A DNA stretch of 7,618 nucleotides from assembly GCA_903934195.1 (NCBI GenBank), contig CAIZMV010000187.1, forward strand, positions 1 to 7,618, in the 5' to 3' direction. A model generated the notes under the pieces. The model made no database searches. It saw only the letters and a list, made by a program, of their open reading frames with translations, and had not been told where the DNA came from. The stretch is from an uncultured Acidimicrobiaceae bacterium. GTDB taxonomy: Bacteria > Actinomycetota > Acidimicrobiia > Acidimicrobiales > Ilumatobacteraceae. Shown piece by piece: positions 1 to 6,907 of the stretch. Made by a program: the position numbers and the translations under genes. The number at the start of each line of letters is the position of its first letter. The first letter of the stretch is position 1.

Positions 1-1
1 A

Positions 2-2608
2 ATGACTGATGTAGCCGACCAATCCACACGCGTCTCTTTTCGGGTCAACGGCACGGACGTTTCGGTCGCTTCTGATCACCCACACCTGCTTGCGGCCCTG
101 CGCGATGAGCTGAATATCACGTCTCCGAAGGATGGGTGCTCGCCCAGCGGGCAATGTGGTTGCTGCACAATCATGATTGATGGCAAAGCCCAGGTCTCGT
201 GCCAATACCCCGTTGCCAAGGCTGATGGACGCGAGATCATCACACTCGAAGGTGTCGACGAATCAGAACGTCAGTCCTTTTCAGATGCATTCGCGGCGTG
301 CGGCGGTTTGCAGTGCGGTTTTTGTATCCCCGGAATTGTTATGCGCGCAAAGTCGCAGATAGACAAGAAGGGCGCTGACCTCAAACGAGAAGATATGGCG
401 CGTCATCTGGGAGCACACCTTTGCCGCTGCACTGGCTACGTGAAAATTCTGGATGCAATTGAGGTCGTCGCTAAAGGAACCCCGGTTTCAGTTTCTCTTC
501 CTGGCGGAATCGGATCACGCGGGGCCAAGTATGAAGCGGGCGAACTTGCTCTTGGTGATCGCGGGTATGTCGACGACATACGAGTTCCCGGAATGCTTCA
601 TGCAGCGCTTCACCTAACAGCCCATGTTCGTGCAGACGTTCTTGCAATAGATACAACAGCCGCATTAGCTGCACCTGGCGTAGAGGCAGTGTTTACCGCA
701 GCAGATGTTCCAGGCGACATTCGCGTCGGAATCATCTACAAAGACTGGCCAATCTTCATTGGTGTCGGGGAACGTACGTCATATGCCGGCGATGTTCTTG
801 CCATCGTTGTTGCGCGCACTCGCCGCGAAGCACGTGCAGCAGCTGAACTCATACAGGTCACCTATTCCCCACTGCGACCAATCGTCGATGCTGTGTCAGC
901 TATTACAGATTCCGAAATTGCAGTATGGGGAACCGACAGCAATGTTTTGTCGCGCAGTGAATATCAACGTGGCGATACTCAAGCAGCACTTGTCGCAAGT
1001 TCATTCACTGTTACCGAAACTTTCCAGACTCAACGCATTGAACATGCTTTCTTAGAACCCGAATCAACGCTTGCCGTACCTGACACTGAAGCTGGCACCA
1101 TGCATGTGTACTCAGGAGGTCAGGGAGTCTGGGATGATCGCGATCAGATTTGCGACATCTTGAATATTGGCAAAGACAAAGTCACTGTTGAATTGGTGTC
1201 AAACGGCGGCGCTTTTGGTGGCAAAGAAGACATGTCGAACCAAGGACAAACCGCCCTTGCTGCGTGGCTATTGCAACAACCTGTTAACTGCACGTTGTCG
1301 CGCGAGGAAAGCTTCCTGATGCACGCCAAGCGTCACCCCATTCGCATGGAGTATTCAGTCGGATGCGATGCCAATGGCAAATTGACTGCAGTCCATGCCC
1401 GAATGATTGGCGACTCCGGTTCGTACGCATCTGTTGGCATGAAAGTGTTAGAGCGTGCAGCTGGCCATGCGACTGGTCCCTATTACGTACCGAATGTTGA
1501 CGTTGCATCTGTAGCAGTGCGCACCAACAACCCTGTCTGTGGAGCTTTCCGTGGTTTTGGCGCAAACCAAGCCCAATTCGCAATGGAAGGTTGCCTAGAT
1601 CGCCTTGCAGAACAACTCGGCATCTCAGGCTGGGAAATTCGCAAGCGCAACGTTATTCACCCTGGCCAAATTTGGGGACCTGGCCAAATCATGGATGACG
1701 GATGCAAAGGCGCAGACATGTGTCTTGATGAAATCAAGCCTGCATACGATGCTGCTGTTGCTGCGGGGCGCGCTGTTGGGCTTGGCCTCGGACTCAAGAA
1801 CTCGGGACTCGGAAACGGCTTTCGCGAAGTTGCACGCGCTGTTGTTCACTTCCGTGCGGATGGCATTGTCGAAGTGCGACACGGTTGGACCGAAATGGGC
1901 CAAGGCGTTCACACTGTTGCACTTCAAGTAGCTGTTGAGGAACTAGGTATCGATGCATCTTCAATTCGTGTGTTCGTCGATACATCTCGTCAATTGGGTT
2001 TCGGGCAGACAACGGGAAGTCGCGGCACCCTCATGGCAGCAGCAAGTGTTCAGCGTGCCTGTGCAGCTGCCTTAGAAGATGACTGCAAGACCGGAATCGA
2101 TTACACCGGCGAATACGTTATTGACTGGACACATCATCTGGGCGAACCTGGCGTCGAGAATCCAATCATTCACTCTGCATTCGGATACGCCGCTCAAATG
2201 GTCATCATGGATCCTGAGACTCAGAAGATTGACAAAGTGGTCGCGGTTCATGACGTTGGTCGTGCTGTAAACCCAACACTGTGCGAAGGACAAATTGAAG
2301 GTTCGGTACACATGGGCCTCGGATATGCCTTGACCGAAGAATTCCCTAGTGACGAATTGGGATACCCCACAAACATGACATTGCGTTCTCTCGGAATCAT
2401 TCGTCCGAAAGATATGCCGCCAGTAGATGTGGTCATGGTGGAATGTCCGCAACCTCGTAGCCCGTATGGCATCAAGGGCGTTGGCGAAATCGGTCTAGTG
2501 CCTACAGCGCCAGCAGTTGCAGCGGCTCTTCACGCAGCCGATGGAATTTGGCGCACACAACTTCCGATGAAACCTAAAAACTCCGATTCAAATGAGGACC
2601 CAACATGA
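2..2608 (+). CDS. Fused [2Fe-2S]/molybdopterin-binding hydroxylase, selenium-dependent xanthine dehydrogenase-like (XdhA-type)
   Basis: Molybdenum hydroxylase of the xanthine oxidase superfamily, 868 aa, cytosolic. Residues 1-157 hold both iron-sulfur clusters. The plant-type cluster uses C46, C52, C55 and C67; the second uses C100, C105, C108 (QCGFC) plus C141 and C143 (CRCTGY). After a short linker comes the a/b hammerhead domain (about 178-290), then the Mo-pterin domain: GGQ 372-374, GGAFGGKE 402-409, CGAFRGFGANQ 513-523, EMGQG 631-635, DVGRAVNP 751-758, and KGVGE 825-829 with likely catalytic E829. E409 and R517 align with the bovine xanthine oxidase residues that contact purines, which hints at a purine-like N-heterocycle substrate (inference). 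There is no FAD domain, so the electron acceptor must be another protein. Length and fusion fit the selenium-dependent XDH family from memory; the sequence itself does not show selenium use. The start lies one base from the window edge, so its ribosome site is unseen, but the length fits. The stop overlaps the next ATG. Confidence 0.93.
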   Translation: MTDVADQSTRVSFRVNGTDVSVASDHPHLLAALRDELNITSPKDGCSPSGQCGCCTIMIDGKAQVSCQYPVAKADGREIITLEGVDESERQSFSDAFAACGGLQCGFCIPGIVMRAKSQIDKKGADLKREDMARHLGAHLCRCTGYVKILDAIEVVAKGTPVSVSLPGGIGSRGAKYEAGELALGDRGYVDDIRVPGMLHAALHLTAHVRADVLAIDTTAALAAPGVEAVFTAADVPGDIRVGIIYKDWPIFIGVGERTSYAGDVLAIVVARTRREARAAAELIQVTYSPLRPIVDAVSAITDSEIAVWGTDSNVLSRSEYQRGDTQAALVASSFTVTETFQTQRIEHAFLEPESTLAVPDTEAGTMHVYSGGQGVWDDRDQICDILNIGKDKVTVELVSNGGAFGGKEDMSNQGQTALAAWLLQQPVNCTLSREESFLMHAKRHPIRMEYSVGCDANGKLTAVHARMIGDSGSYASVGMKVLERAAGHATGPYYVPNVDVASVAVRTNNPVCGAFRGFGANQAQFAMEGCLDRLAEQLGISGWEIRKRNVIHPGQIWGPGQIMDDGCKGADMCLDEIKPAYDAAVAAGRAVGLGLGLKNSGLGNGFREVARAVVHFRADGIVEVRHGWTEMGQGVHTVALQVAVEELGIDASSIRVFVDTSRQLGFGQTTGSRGTLMAAASVQRACAAALEDDCKTGIDYTGEYVIDWTHHLGEPGVENPIIHSAFGYAAQMVIMDPETQKIDKVVAVHDVGRAVNPTLCEGQIEGSVHMGLGYALTEEFPSDELGYPTNMTLRSLGIIRPKDMPPVDVVMVECPQPRSPYGIKGVGEIGLVPTAPAVAAALHAADGIWRTQLPMKPKNSDSNEDPT
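2594..2598 (+). promoter_or_regulatory. Shine-Dalgarno GAGGA for the F420-type oxidoreductase
   Basis: GAGGA lies six bases before the ATG at 2605, inside the last codons of the upstream hydroxylase gene. It supports this ATG as the true start, and thereby the ATGA stop/start overlap at 2605-2608. Confidence 0.6.
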
Positions 2609-3606
2609 CAAGCCCCGCAGCCCTGTATCTGCAAGATGCTCACCCCATTGCTGAAGGCATGGAATACACAAAGTACGCAGAACAAAAAGGTTTCGAAGCA
2701 GTGTGGCAAGCAGACAGTCGCCTTGTACGCGATGCCATTGTTCCCATGTCAGCATTCGCTGCAGTCACAGACAAGATAAAGATTGGATCTGGCGTCGTTG
2801 ATTGCTGGACTCGTAACCCTGCTCGCCTTGCAGCAACGTTTTCTACTCTTGATGACCTCGCCCCAGGCCGAGTGATTCTTGGCATCGGTGCATGGTGGGA
2901 CCCACTTGCAGAAAAAGTAGGCATCTCTCGCGCGAAGCCTCTTCGTGCAATGCGCGAAATAATCACAGCAGTTCGTGCTCTGTTGGCAAATGAAACCGTC
3001 ACGATGAATGGCGAATTTGTACATCTTGATGGCGTCGAACTTGACTACGTATACCAAGAGCGTCGTCCAAAAGATGTGCCCATTTATCTCGGCGCTACTG
3101 GCATGCAAATGATGGAGCTTGCGGGCGAAATTGCAGATGGTGTTGTTCTGAACTATCTCGTGTCTCCCGACTACAACAAGAAGGCTCTCGAGCATCTTGC
3201 GATTGGTGCAGACAAAGCTGGACGTTCATGGGAAAAGATTGATAGACCGCAACTCGTTGTATGCAGTGTTCATGAAGATCGCAAGACGGCACTTGATATG
3301 GCACGAATGATGGTTACCCAATACCTCGGTCAACAGCCACACATCATGAAGGCCTCTGGCGTTCCGCAATCACTTCTCGACAAAGTTGGTGAAGTTCTGA
3401 CATGGCCTGCAACCCATGAACAAGTCGAGGCTGCTTCAAAGCTTGTGCCAGATGAAATTGTTCAGATGCTCACAGCATCGGGAACTCCTGATGAAGCGCG
3501 TGCAAAGGTTCGTGAATACATGGCAGATGGTGCCACATGCCCCATCTTGTACCCACTTGGTGATGTCACAGCAATGATCGACGCATTCGCTGGCTGGACT
3601 GCCTAG
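2605..3606 (+). CDS. LLM-class F420-dependent oxidoreductase (luciferase-like, Mer-type)
   Basis: A 333-aa luciferase-like TIM-barrel oxidoreductase, cytosolic. It resembles the branch of 5,10-methylenetetrahydromethanopterin reductase and actinobacterial F420-dependent enzymes, which carry hydride between coenzyme F420 and a substrate. Visible family marks: IKIGSGVVD (58-66, the GSGV strand with the expected cis-peptide bulge), TRNPARLA (69-76), TLDDLAPGR (81-89), LGIG (92-95), and YLGATGMQMMELAGEIADG (161-179) near the phosphate side of the cofactor site. The length is normal. An FMN-dependent member cannot be excluded by eye. Its ATG overlaps the hydroxylase stop and has a GAGGA ribosome site, so the two proteins are probably made together. 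The substrate is unknown; the context suggests a redox step linked to the Mo enzyme or to the same pathway. Confidence 0.9.
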   Translation: MTSPAALYLQDAHPIAEGMEYTKYAEQKGFEAVWQADSRLVRDAIVPMSAFAAVTDKIKIGSGVVDCWTRNPARLAATFSTLDDLAPGRVILGIGAWWDPLAEKVGISRAKPLRAMREIITAVRALLANETVTMNGEFVHLDGVELDYVYQERRPKDVPIYLGATGMQMMELAGEIADGVVLNYLVSPDYNKKALEHLAIGADKAGRSWEKIDRPQLVVCSVHEDRKTALDMARMMVTQYLGQQPHIMKASGVPQSLLDKVGEVLTWPATHEQVEAASKLVPDEIVQMLTASGTPDEARAKVREYMADGATCPILYPLGDVTAMIDAFAGWTA

Positions 3607-3624
3607 TCCCACTCTTCCATCACA

Positions 3625-3637
3625 TACGATTGACGCA
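3625..3637 (+). promoter_or_regulatory. Possible -10 box (TACGAT) for a leaderless aminotransferase transcript
   Basis: TACGAT at 3625-3630 fits the TANNNT pattern of actinobacterial -10 elements and ends seven bases before the GTG at 3638. Transcription would therefore start at or next to the start codon. No Shine-Dalgarno is visible in the 31-base gap, which fits leaderless initiation. No convincing -35 is seen. TANNNT occurs often by chance, so this is tentative. Confidence 0.33.
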
Positions 3638-4819
3638 GTGAACGCTGCATCGCCATTAACGAGTCGCCTACAAGGCTTTGGCGCATCAATCTTTGCTGAG
3701 ATGACTGCGCTTGCAGTATCTACAGGGTCAATCAATCTCGGCCAAGGGTTTCCTGATTACGACGGCCCTGCAGAAGTTCTTCAGATTGCACGCGACCAAA
3801 TTGCCGGGGGAAACAATCAGTACCCACCCGGAATTGGCATGGCAGATCTTCGACTTGCCGTCAGTGGACATCAAGATCGATTCTGGGGACTCACTTATGA
3901 CCCGACTACGGAAATCCTCATCACCATGGGAGCTACCGAAGCTTTAGCCGGAGCACTTCTCGGCATCTTGAATGACGGCGACGAAGTAATCGTCTTTGAG
4001 CCCCTATTCGACACGTATGCAGGGTGCATCGCCTTGGCAGGCGCGATCAGTGTGCCAATCACATTACGGCCGCAAGAATCTGGTCGCTATGAATTCGATG
4101 CTGACGAGTTGCGGCGTTCAATTACATCGCGCACGCGAATGATTCTTTTGAATTCGCCGCATAACCCCACTGGTTCAGTATTCACCTTTGAAGAACTTCA
4201 AACCATCGCGTCAATAGCAATAGAACACGACCTGATTGTTATCTCTGACGAGGTGTACGAACACTTGGTATTTGACAATAAGAAACACATTCCTATTGCA
4301 ACCTTGCCTGGAATGTTCGAGCGAACCATCACAATTTCATCGGGCGGAAAGTCGTTCAATACAACAGGGTGGAAAATTGGTTGGGCGTGCGCCCCTGCTC
4401 CCCTCATCAATGCCACACGCATGGCTAAACAACTATTCACGTTCGCAGGTGGTTCACCATTTCAACCCGCAATTGCTGCCGGCCTTCGCCTTCCTGATTC
4501 CTACTTCACTGCCCTTGCAGCTGATCTGCAGAACAAGCGCGATGTGTTGATGTTGGCTCTCGAAGAATGTGGATTACGACCAATTACACCTGAAGGCACC
4601 TACTTCATTACCGCCGATGTTCGTGGTCGGCGAGCCGATGGTGACGGAGTTGCATTCTGTCGCGAACTTCCAGGTCAGGCTGGAATTGTCGCAATTCCTG
4701 CAGCAGTCCTCTATGACCCTCGGCATGAATCTGAAGGTCGCCATTTGGTTCGCTTTGCTTTCTGCAAAGAACGGTCAACCATCGCTCGTGCGTCTGAACA
4801 ATTGCGAGCATGGGCATGA
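3638..4819 (+). CDS. PLP-dependent class I/II aminotransferase (KAT/YbdL/DapC-like)
   Basis: A 393-aa fold-type I PLP aminotransferase, cytosolic. The N-terminal LTSRLQGFGASIFAEM and INLGQGFPDYDGP are typical of the kynurenine/methionine/glutamine-transaminase-K group. Catalytic features: NQYPPG 60-65, GATEA 98-102, SPHNPTG with N176 contacting PLP, SDEVYEH with D204 and Y207, SSGGKSFNTTGWKIGW with Schiff-base K238, and R372 (VRFAFCK) for the substrate carboxylate. From memory it closely resembles mycobacterial Rv0858c, annotated as succinyldiaminopimelate aminotransferase DapC, so a lysine/peptidoglycan role is possible. The directly following omega-amidase instead favours a transaminase that uses glutamine or another omega-amide donor. 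The GTG at 3638 is chosen because the protein then begins at the family's usual point; no Shine-Dalgarno precedes it. The stop overlaps the next gene by four bases. Class certain, substrate not. Confidence 0.93.
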   Translation: MNAASPLTSRLQGFGASIFAEMTALAVSTGSINLGQGFPDYDGPAEVLQIARDQIAGGNNQYPPGIGMADLRLAVSGHQDRFWGLTYDPTTEILITMGATEALAGALLGILNDGDEVIVFEPLFDTYAGCIALAGAISVPITLRPQESGRYEFDADELRRSITSRTRMILLNSPHNPTGSVFTFEELQTIASIAIEHDLIVISDEVYEHLVFDNKKHIPIATLPGMFERTITISSGGKSFNTTGWKIGWACAPAPLINATRMAKQLFTFAGGSPFQPAIAAGLRLPDSYFTALAADLQNKRDVLMLALEECGLRPITPEGTYFITADVRGRRADGDGVAFCRELPGQAGIVAIPAAVLYDPRHESEGRHLVRFAFCKERSTIARASEQLRAWA

Positions 4820-5574
4820 AAGTCGCAGTAGTACAAGTCGACACTGTGTGGCAAGACAGAGAAGCGAATTTCGCCCAGATAGCTCTCCTCGTTTCCGCTG
4901 CCGTGGAGAGCGGTGCAACATTTGTTTTGCTCACAGAGATGTTCTCAACAGGTTTTGTCGTAGACCGAAGCGATATTGGCGAGCCAGAAGGCGGCCCTTC
5001 GTCACAATTCCTTTCCCAGATGGCAACGCAACACAATGTGTGGATAGGTGGCAGTTGTCCAGAAGTGGCCGGAGATGATCCTCGCCCATTTAATTCCTTT
5101 GTTCTTGTGAGCCCACTGGGCAAACAACACAGGTATCACAAGATTCACCCATTCACATATGGTGGAGAAGATACCTATTTCCGCCCTGGTAGTGAGTTTG
5201 TAACCGTTGATGTTGACGGAATTCGCGTGACTCTTTTTGTTTGCTACGACCTTCGATTCGCCGATGAGTTTTGGAAGACCGCTAAAAACACTGATGTCTA
5301 TTTGGTGCCTGGAAACTGGCCTGCATCTCGCCGCGAACACTGGATGACCTTACTGCGGGCACGAGCAATAGAGAATCAAGCATTTGTAATTGGTTGCAAT
5401 CGCGTAGGCACAGGTGGGGGTTTGAATTACGCCGGCGATAGTCGAGTCATCAACCCTCTCGGAGAAGTAATTGCAGAGGCAGGCGATGTCTCCACCATTC
5501 TGTATGCCGACATTTCCGCAGAAGAAGTTCAGACAGTTCGAACATCGTTCCCGTTTATGCAGGACCGCCGCTAA
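4816..5574 (+). CDS. Carbon-nitrogen hydrolase, omega-amidase/YafV (Nit2)-like
   Basis: Nitrilase-superfamily amidase of 252 aa from the ATG at 4816. The catalytic triad is E41 (LTEMF), K109 (YHKIHPF) and C143 (FVCYDLRF), with a supporting second glutamate at 118 (YGGED). PGNWPASRREHW, LLRARAIENQAFVIGCNRVG, DSRVINPLGEVIAEA and the C-terminal FPFMQDRR are the pattern of omega-amidases (YafV, Nit2), which hydrolyse alpha-ketoglutaramate or alpha-ketosuccinamate to the keto acid plus ammonia. The length is normal, with no signal peptide. ATG 4816 makes an ATGA overlap with the aminotransferase stop and gives the usual MKVAVVQ start; ATG 4810, two codons earlier in the same frame, is possible. 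The gene is translationally coupled to a class I/II aminotransferase, the standard partner that produces its substrate. Other small-amide hydrolase activity cannot be excluded. Confidence 0.93.
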   Translation: MKVAVVQVDTVWQDREANFAQIALLVSAAVESGATFVLLTEMFSTGFVVDRSDIGEPEGGPSSQFLSQMATQHNVWIGGSCPEVAGDDPRPFNSFVLVSPLGKQHRYHKIHPFTYGGEDTYFRPGSEFVTVDVDGIRVTLFVCYDLRFADEFWKTAKNTDVYLVPGNWPASRREHWMTLLRARAIENQAFVIGCNRVGTGGGLNYAGDSRVINPLGEVIAEAGDVSTILYADISAEEVQTVRTSFPFMQDRR

Positions 5575-5582
5575 GCGGACGG
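5565..5582. terminator. GC-rich hairpin between convergent genes
   Basis: CCG-CCGC, loop TAA, GCGG-(A)-CGG: seven pairs with one bulged A. The loop is the stop codon of the omega-amidase gene. It lies at the convergent end of the plus-strand operon and the minus-strand P450 gene, which are only nine bases apart. There is no T-run on either side, so it is not a classic intrinsic terminator, but it could act on both strands or block read-through. It could also be chance in a GC-rich stretch. Confidence 0.3.
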
Positions 5583-5583
5583 A

Positions 5584-6828
5584 CTAACTGATTTCGTACT
5601 TGATCGGCAACCGCTTTAGTCCACCAACAAAAGTTGTCTTCATTAGTGCAGGTTCACCATTTAGTTCAATTGATTTCAGGCGTGGCACAAGCTCTGCAAA
5701 GAACGCTTTTATTTCCATGCGGGCCAACATTGCGCCCAGACAGTAATGAACTCCGAAACCAAAAGCCAGTTGTTTGTTTGGTGAACGCGTGATATCGAAC
5801 TTGTTCGGGTTGACAAAGACTTCTTCATCCCTGTTGGCAGACGGATACGACAACAGAACAGATTGACCTTTTTTGATTGTGACTCCACGAATGGTGTAGT
5901 CCTGCGTTGCAGTTCTCATAAAGTGCTTAACGGGAGTTACCCAACGAATGATTTCATCAGCAGCGGTGGCGTAGAGAGACGGGTCTTTACGCAACATCTC
6001 CAACTGGTCAGGGTTCGCAATCAGCGCTTGTAAGCCTCCAGCTATGGCTGATGCCGTGGTGTCATGACCTGCAGTCGCGGCAATCACGTAATACGAGATG
6101 GTCTGAATCATTGTCAGTTCTTCGCCATTGATGGTGCCATTTGCTACTGCTGAGGCAAGGTCAGCGGTTGGGTTTGCGCGCCGATCCTCTGTCACTTGAG
6201 TGAAGTACGCGAAGAAGTCTGTAATCACAGCAATCAAATCTTCTGGAGAAGTGCCTCGACTCATTTCCTCATCAGACGCCCCAAACAACTCCTGAGTCAA
6301 CTTCAACATGCGCGGATAATCGGATTCAGGGAGTCCAAGAATGTCAAGAATTACTTGCAGAGGCAATTGCATTGCGATGTCCGTTGCAAAATCAAGAGAC
6401 CCACCAGCATCAGCCATCTTGTTCACAAATCGCTTTGACAATTCGGCTAACCGTGTATCCATCTTCCCAAGATTCTTTGGCAAGAACCATTCACTTGTTA
6501 CCCCACGTAGATCGCGGTGTTCAGGATCATCAACATGAATAAGAGTCCGAAGCATGTGACCGTTCTCTTCATTTCGACGGTCTGCCTCAGCAGGTCCCAA
6601 CACTGGTCGAGGTTCGTTGATGAAAATGTCATTGTGTAATTCAATTTCCAAAACATCAGCGTGCTTAGTAATGGCAAAGAAGGGGTTAACCATCCCCGTC
6701 GGGTCTTCGAAATAATGAATCGGTGATTCCTTACGCAAGAGCGCACAGGCTGCTTCAAAACGTTCTGTATCTGCGTATGCGCTCGGATCAGTAAAGACCA
6801 AAACTGCTTCATTAACGGACATTGACAT
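5584..6828 (-). CDS. Cytochrome P450 (soluble bacterial type)
   Basis: A soluble bacterial P450, a heme monooxygenase that takes electrons from separate ferredoxin/reductase partners, none of which is in view. Numbered from the ATG at 6828 (414 aa): C-helix HVDDPEHRDLRG 98-109; I-helix AGHDT 253-257 with the usual acid-alcohol pair for oxygen activation; ExxR at E292-R295; heme loop FGFGVHYCLG with axial C363; C-terminal FVGGLKRLPIKY. That ending and the C-helix recall the CYP107/124/125/142 type, whose members act on sterols, fatty acids or polyketides, but the substrate cannot be read from sequence. I prefer the start at 6828 because AGGGGG sits six bases before it. The frame also contains an ATG at 6852, which would add eight residues but has no ribosome site. 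Convergent with the omega-amidase gene, divergent from the membrane-protein gene. Confidence 0.95.
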   Translation of the reverse strand: MSMSVNEAVLVFTDPSAYADTERFEAACALLRKESPIHYFEDPTGMVNPFFAITKHADVLEIELHNDIFINEPRPVLGPAEADRRNEENGHMLRTLIHVDDPEHRDLRGVTSEWFLPKNLGKMDTRLAELSKRFVNKMADAGGSLDFATDIAMQLPLQVILDILGLPESDYPRMLKLTQELFGASDEEMSRGTSPEDLIAVITDFFAYFTQVTEDRRANPTADLASAVANGTINGEELTMIQTISYYVIAATAGHDTTASAIAGGLQALIANPDQLEMLRKDPSLYATAADEIIRWVTPVKHFMRTATQDYTIRGVTIKKGQSVLLSYPSANRDEEVFVNPNKFDITRSPNKQLAFGFGVHYCLGAMLARMEIKAFFAELVPRLKSIELNGEPALMKTTFVGGLKRLPIKYEIS

Positions 6829-6834
6829 AAGACA

Positions 6835-6840
6835 CCCCCT
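6835..6840 (-). promoter_or_regulatory. Shine-Dalgarno AGGGGG for the P450 gene
   Basis: On the minus strand AGGGGG lies six bases before the ATG at 6828. It is the strongest ribosome site in the window and decides the start in favour of 6828 over 6852. Confidence 0.7.
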
Positions 6841-6859
6841 GGTCATGACCATTATGACC
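6841..6859. promoter_or_regulatory. GGTCAT repeat/palindrome, candidate operator of the P450 gene
   Basis: GGTCATGACC (6841-6850) is a perfect ten-base palindrome, and a third copy of the half-site, ATGACC, lies at 6854-6859. Read on the minus strand, two GGTCAT units are nine bases apart. They surround a -10-like CATAAT (minus strand, 6856-6851) and lie directly before the P450 ribosome site, where a repressor would block transcription. No regulator gene is in view, and the role is inferred from position and symmetry. Confidence 0.35.
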
Positions 6860-6895
6860 CATCTGAATGGCCCGTCTATAACCCTGATGTGCGTT

Positions 6896-6907
6896 TAGTC
6901 TTGATAC
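6896..6907 (+). promoter_or_regulatory. Possible -10 box (TAGTCT) for a leaderless membrane-protein transcript
   Basis: TAGTCT at 6896-6901 fits TANNNT and ends six bases before the GTG at 6908. No Shine-Dalgarno precedes this GTG. This is the same arrangement as before the aminotransferase. A second candidate is TATAAC at 6877-6882, with the weak -35-like TATGAC at 6853-6858, which would give a short leader. Confidence 0.3.

Noticed and set aside
1661..1689. Direct repeat CCTGGCCAAAT, 18 bases apart, in the hydroxylase gene
   Set aside because: It encodes PGQIWG-PGQIMD in a block that looks normal for the family; the repeat follows from the protein sequence and the codon choice, with no sign of an inserted element.
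2..2608. Selenocysteine (in-frame TGA) in the hydroxylase
   Set aside because: The frame has no internal TGA. Selenium in this family, where it is used, is a labile Mo ligand and not selenocysteine.
3607..3637. Terminator between the F420-type enzyme and the aminotransferase gene
   Set aside because: The 31-base gap holds no stable inverted repeat and no T-run, so read-through from the upstream pair remains likely.
4810..4815. Upstream ATG at 4810 as start of the omega-amidase
   Set aside because: It adds only MG. The weak GAG lies one base from it but seven bases from ATG 4816, and 4816 gives the ATGA overlap also seen at 2605. It remains possible.
4608..5123. A minus-strand open frame of 171 codons across the aminotransferase/amidase junction
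   Set aside because: It lies opposite two genes with complete catalytic motifs, has no recognisable domain, and has the irregular, cysteine-rich composition of an antisense shadow.
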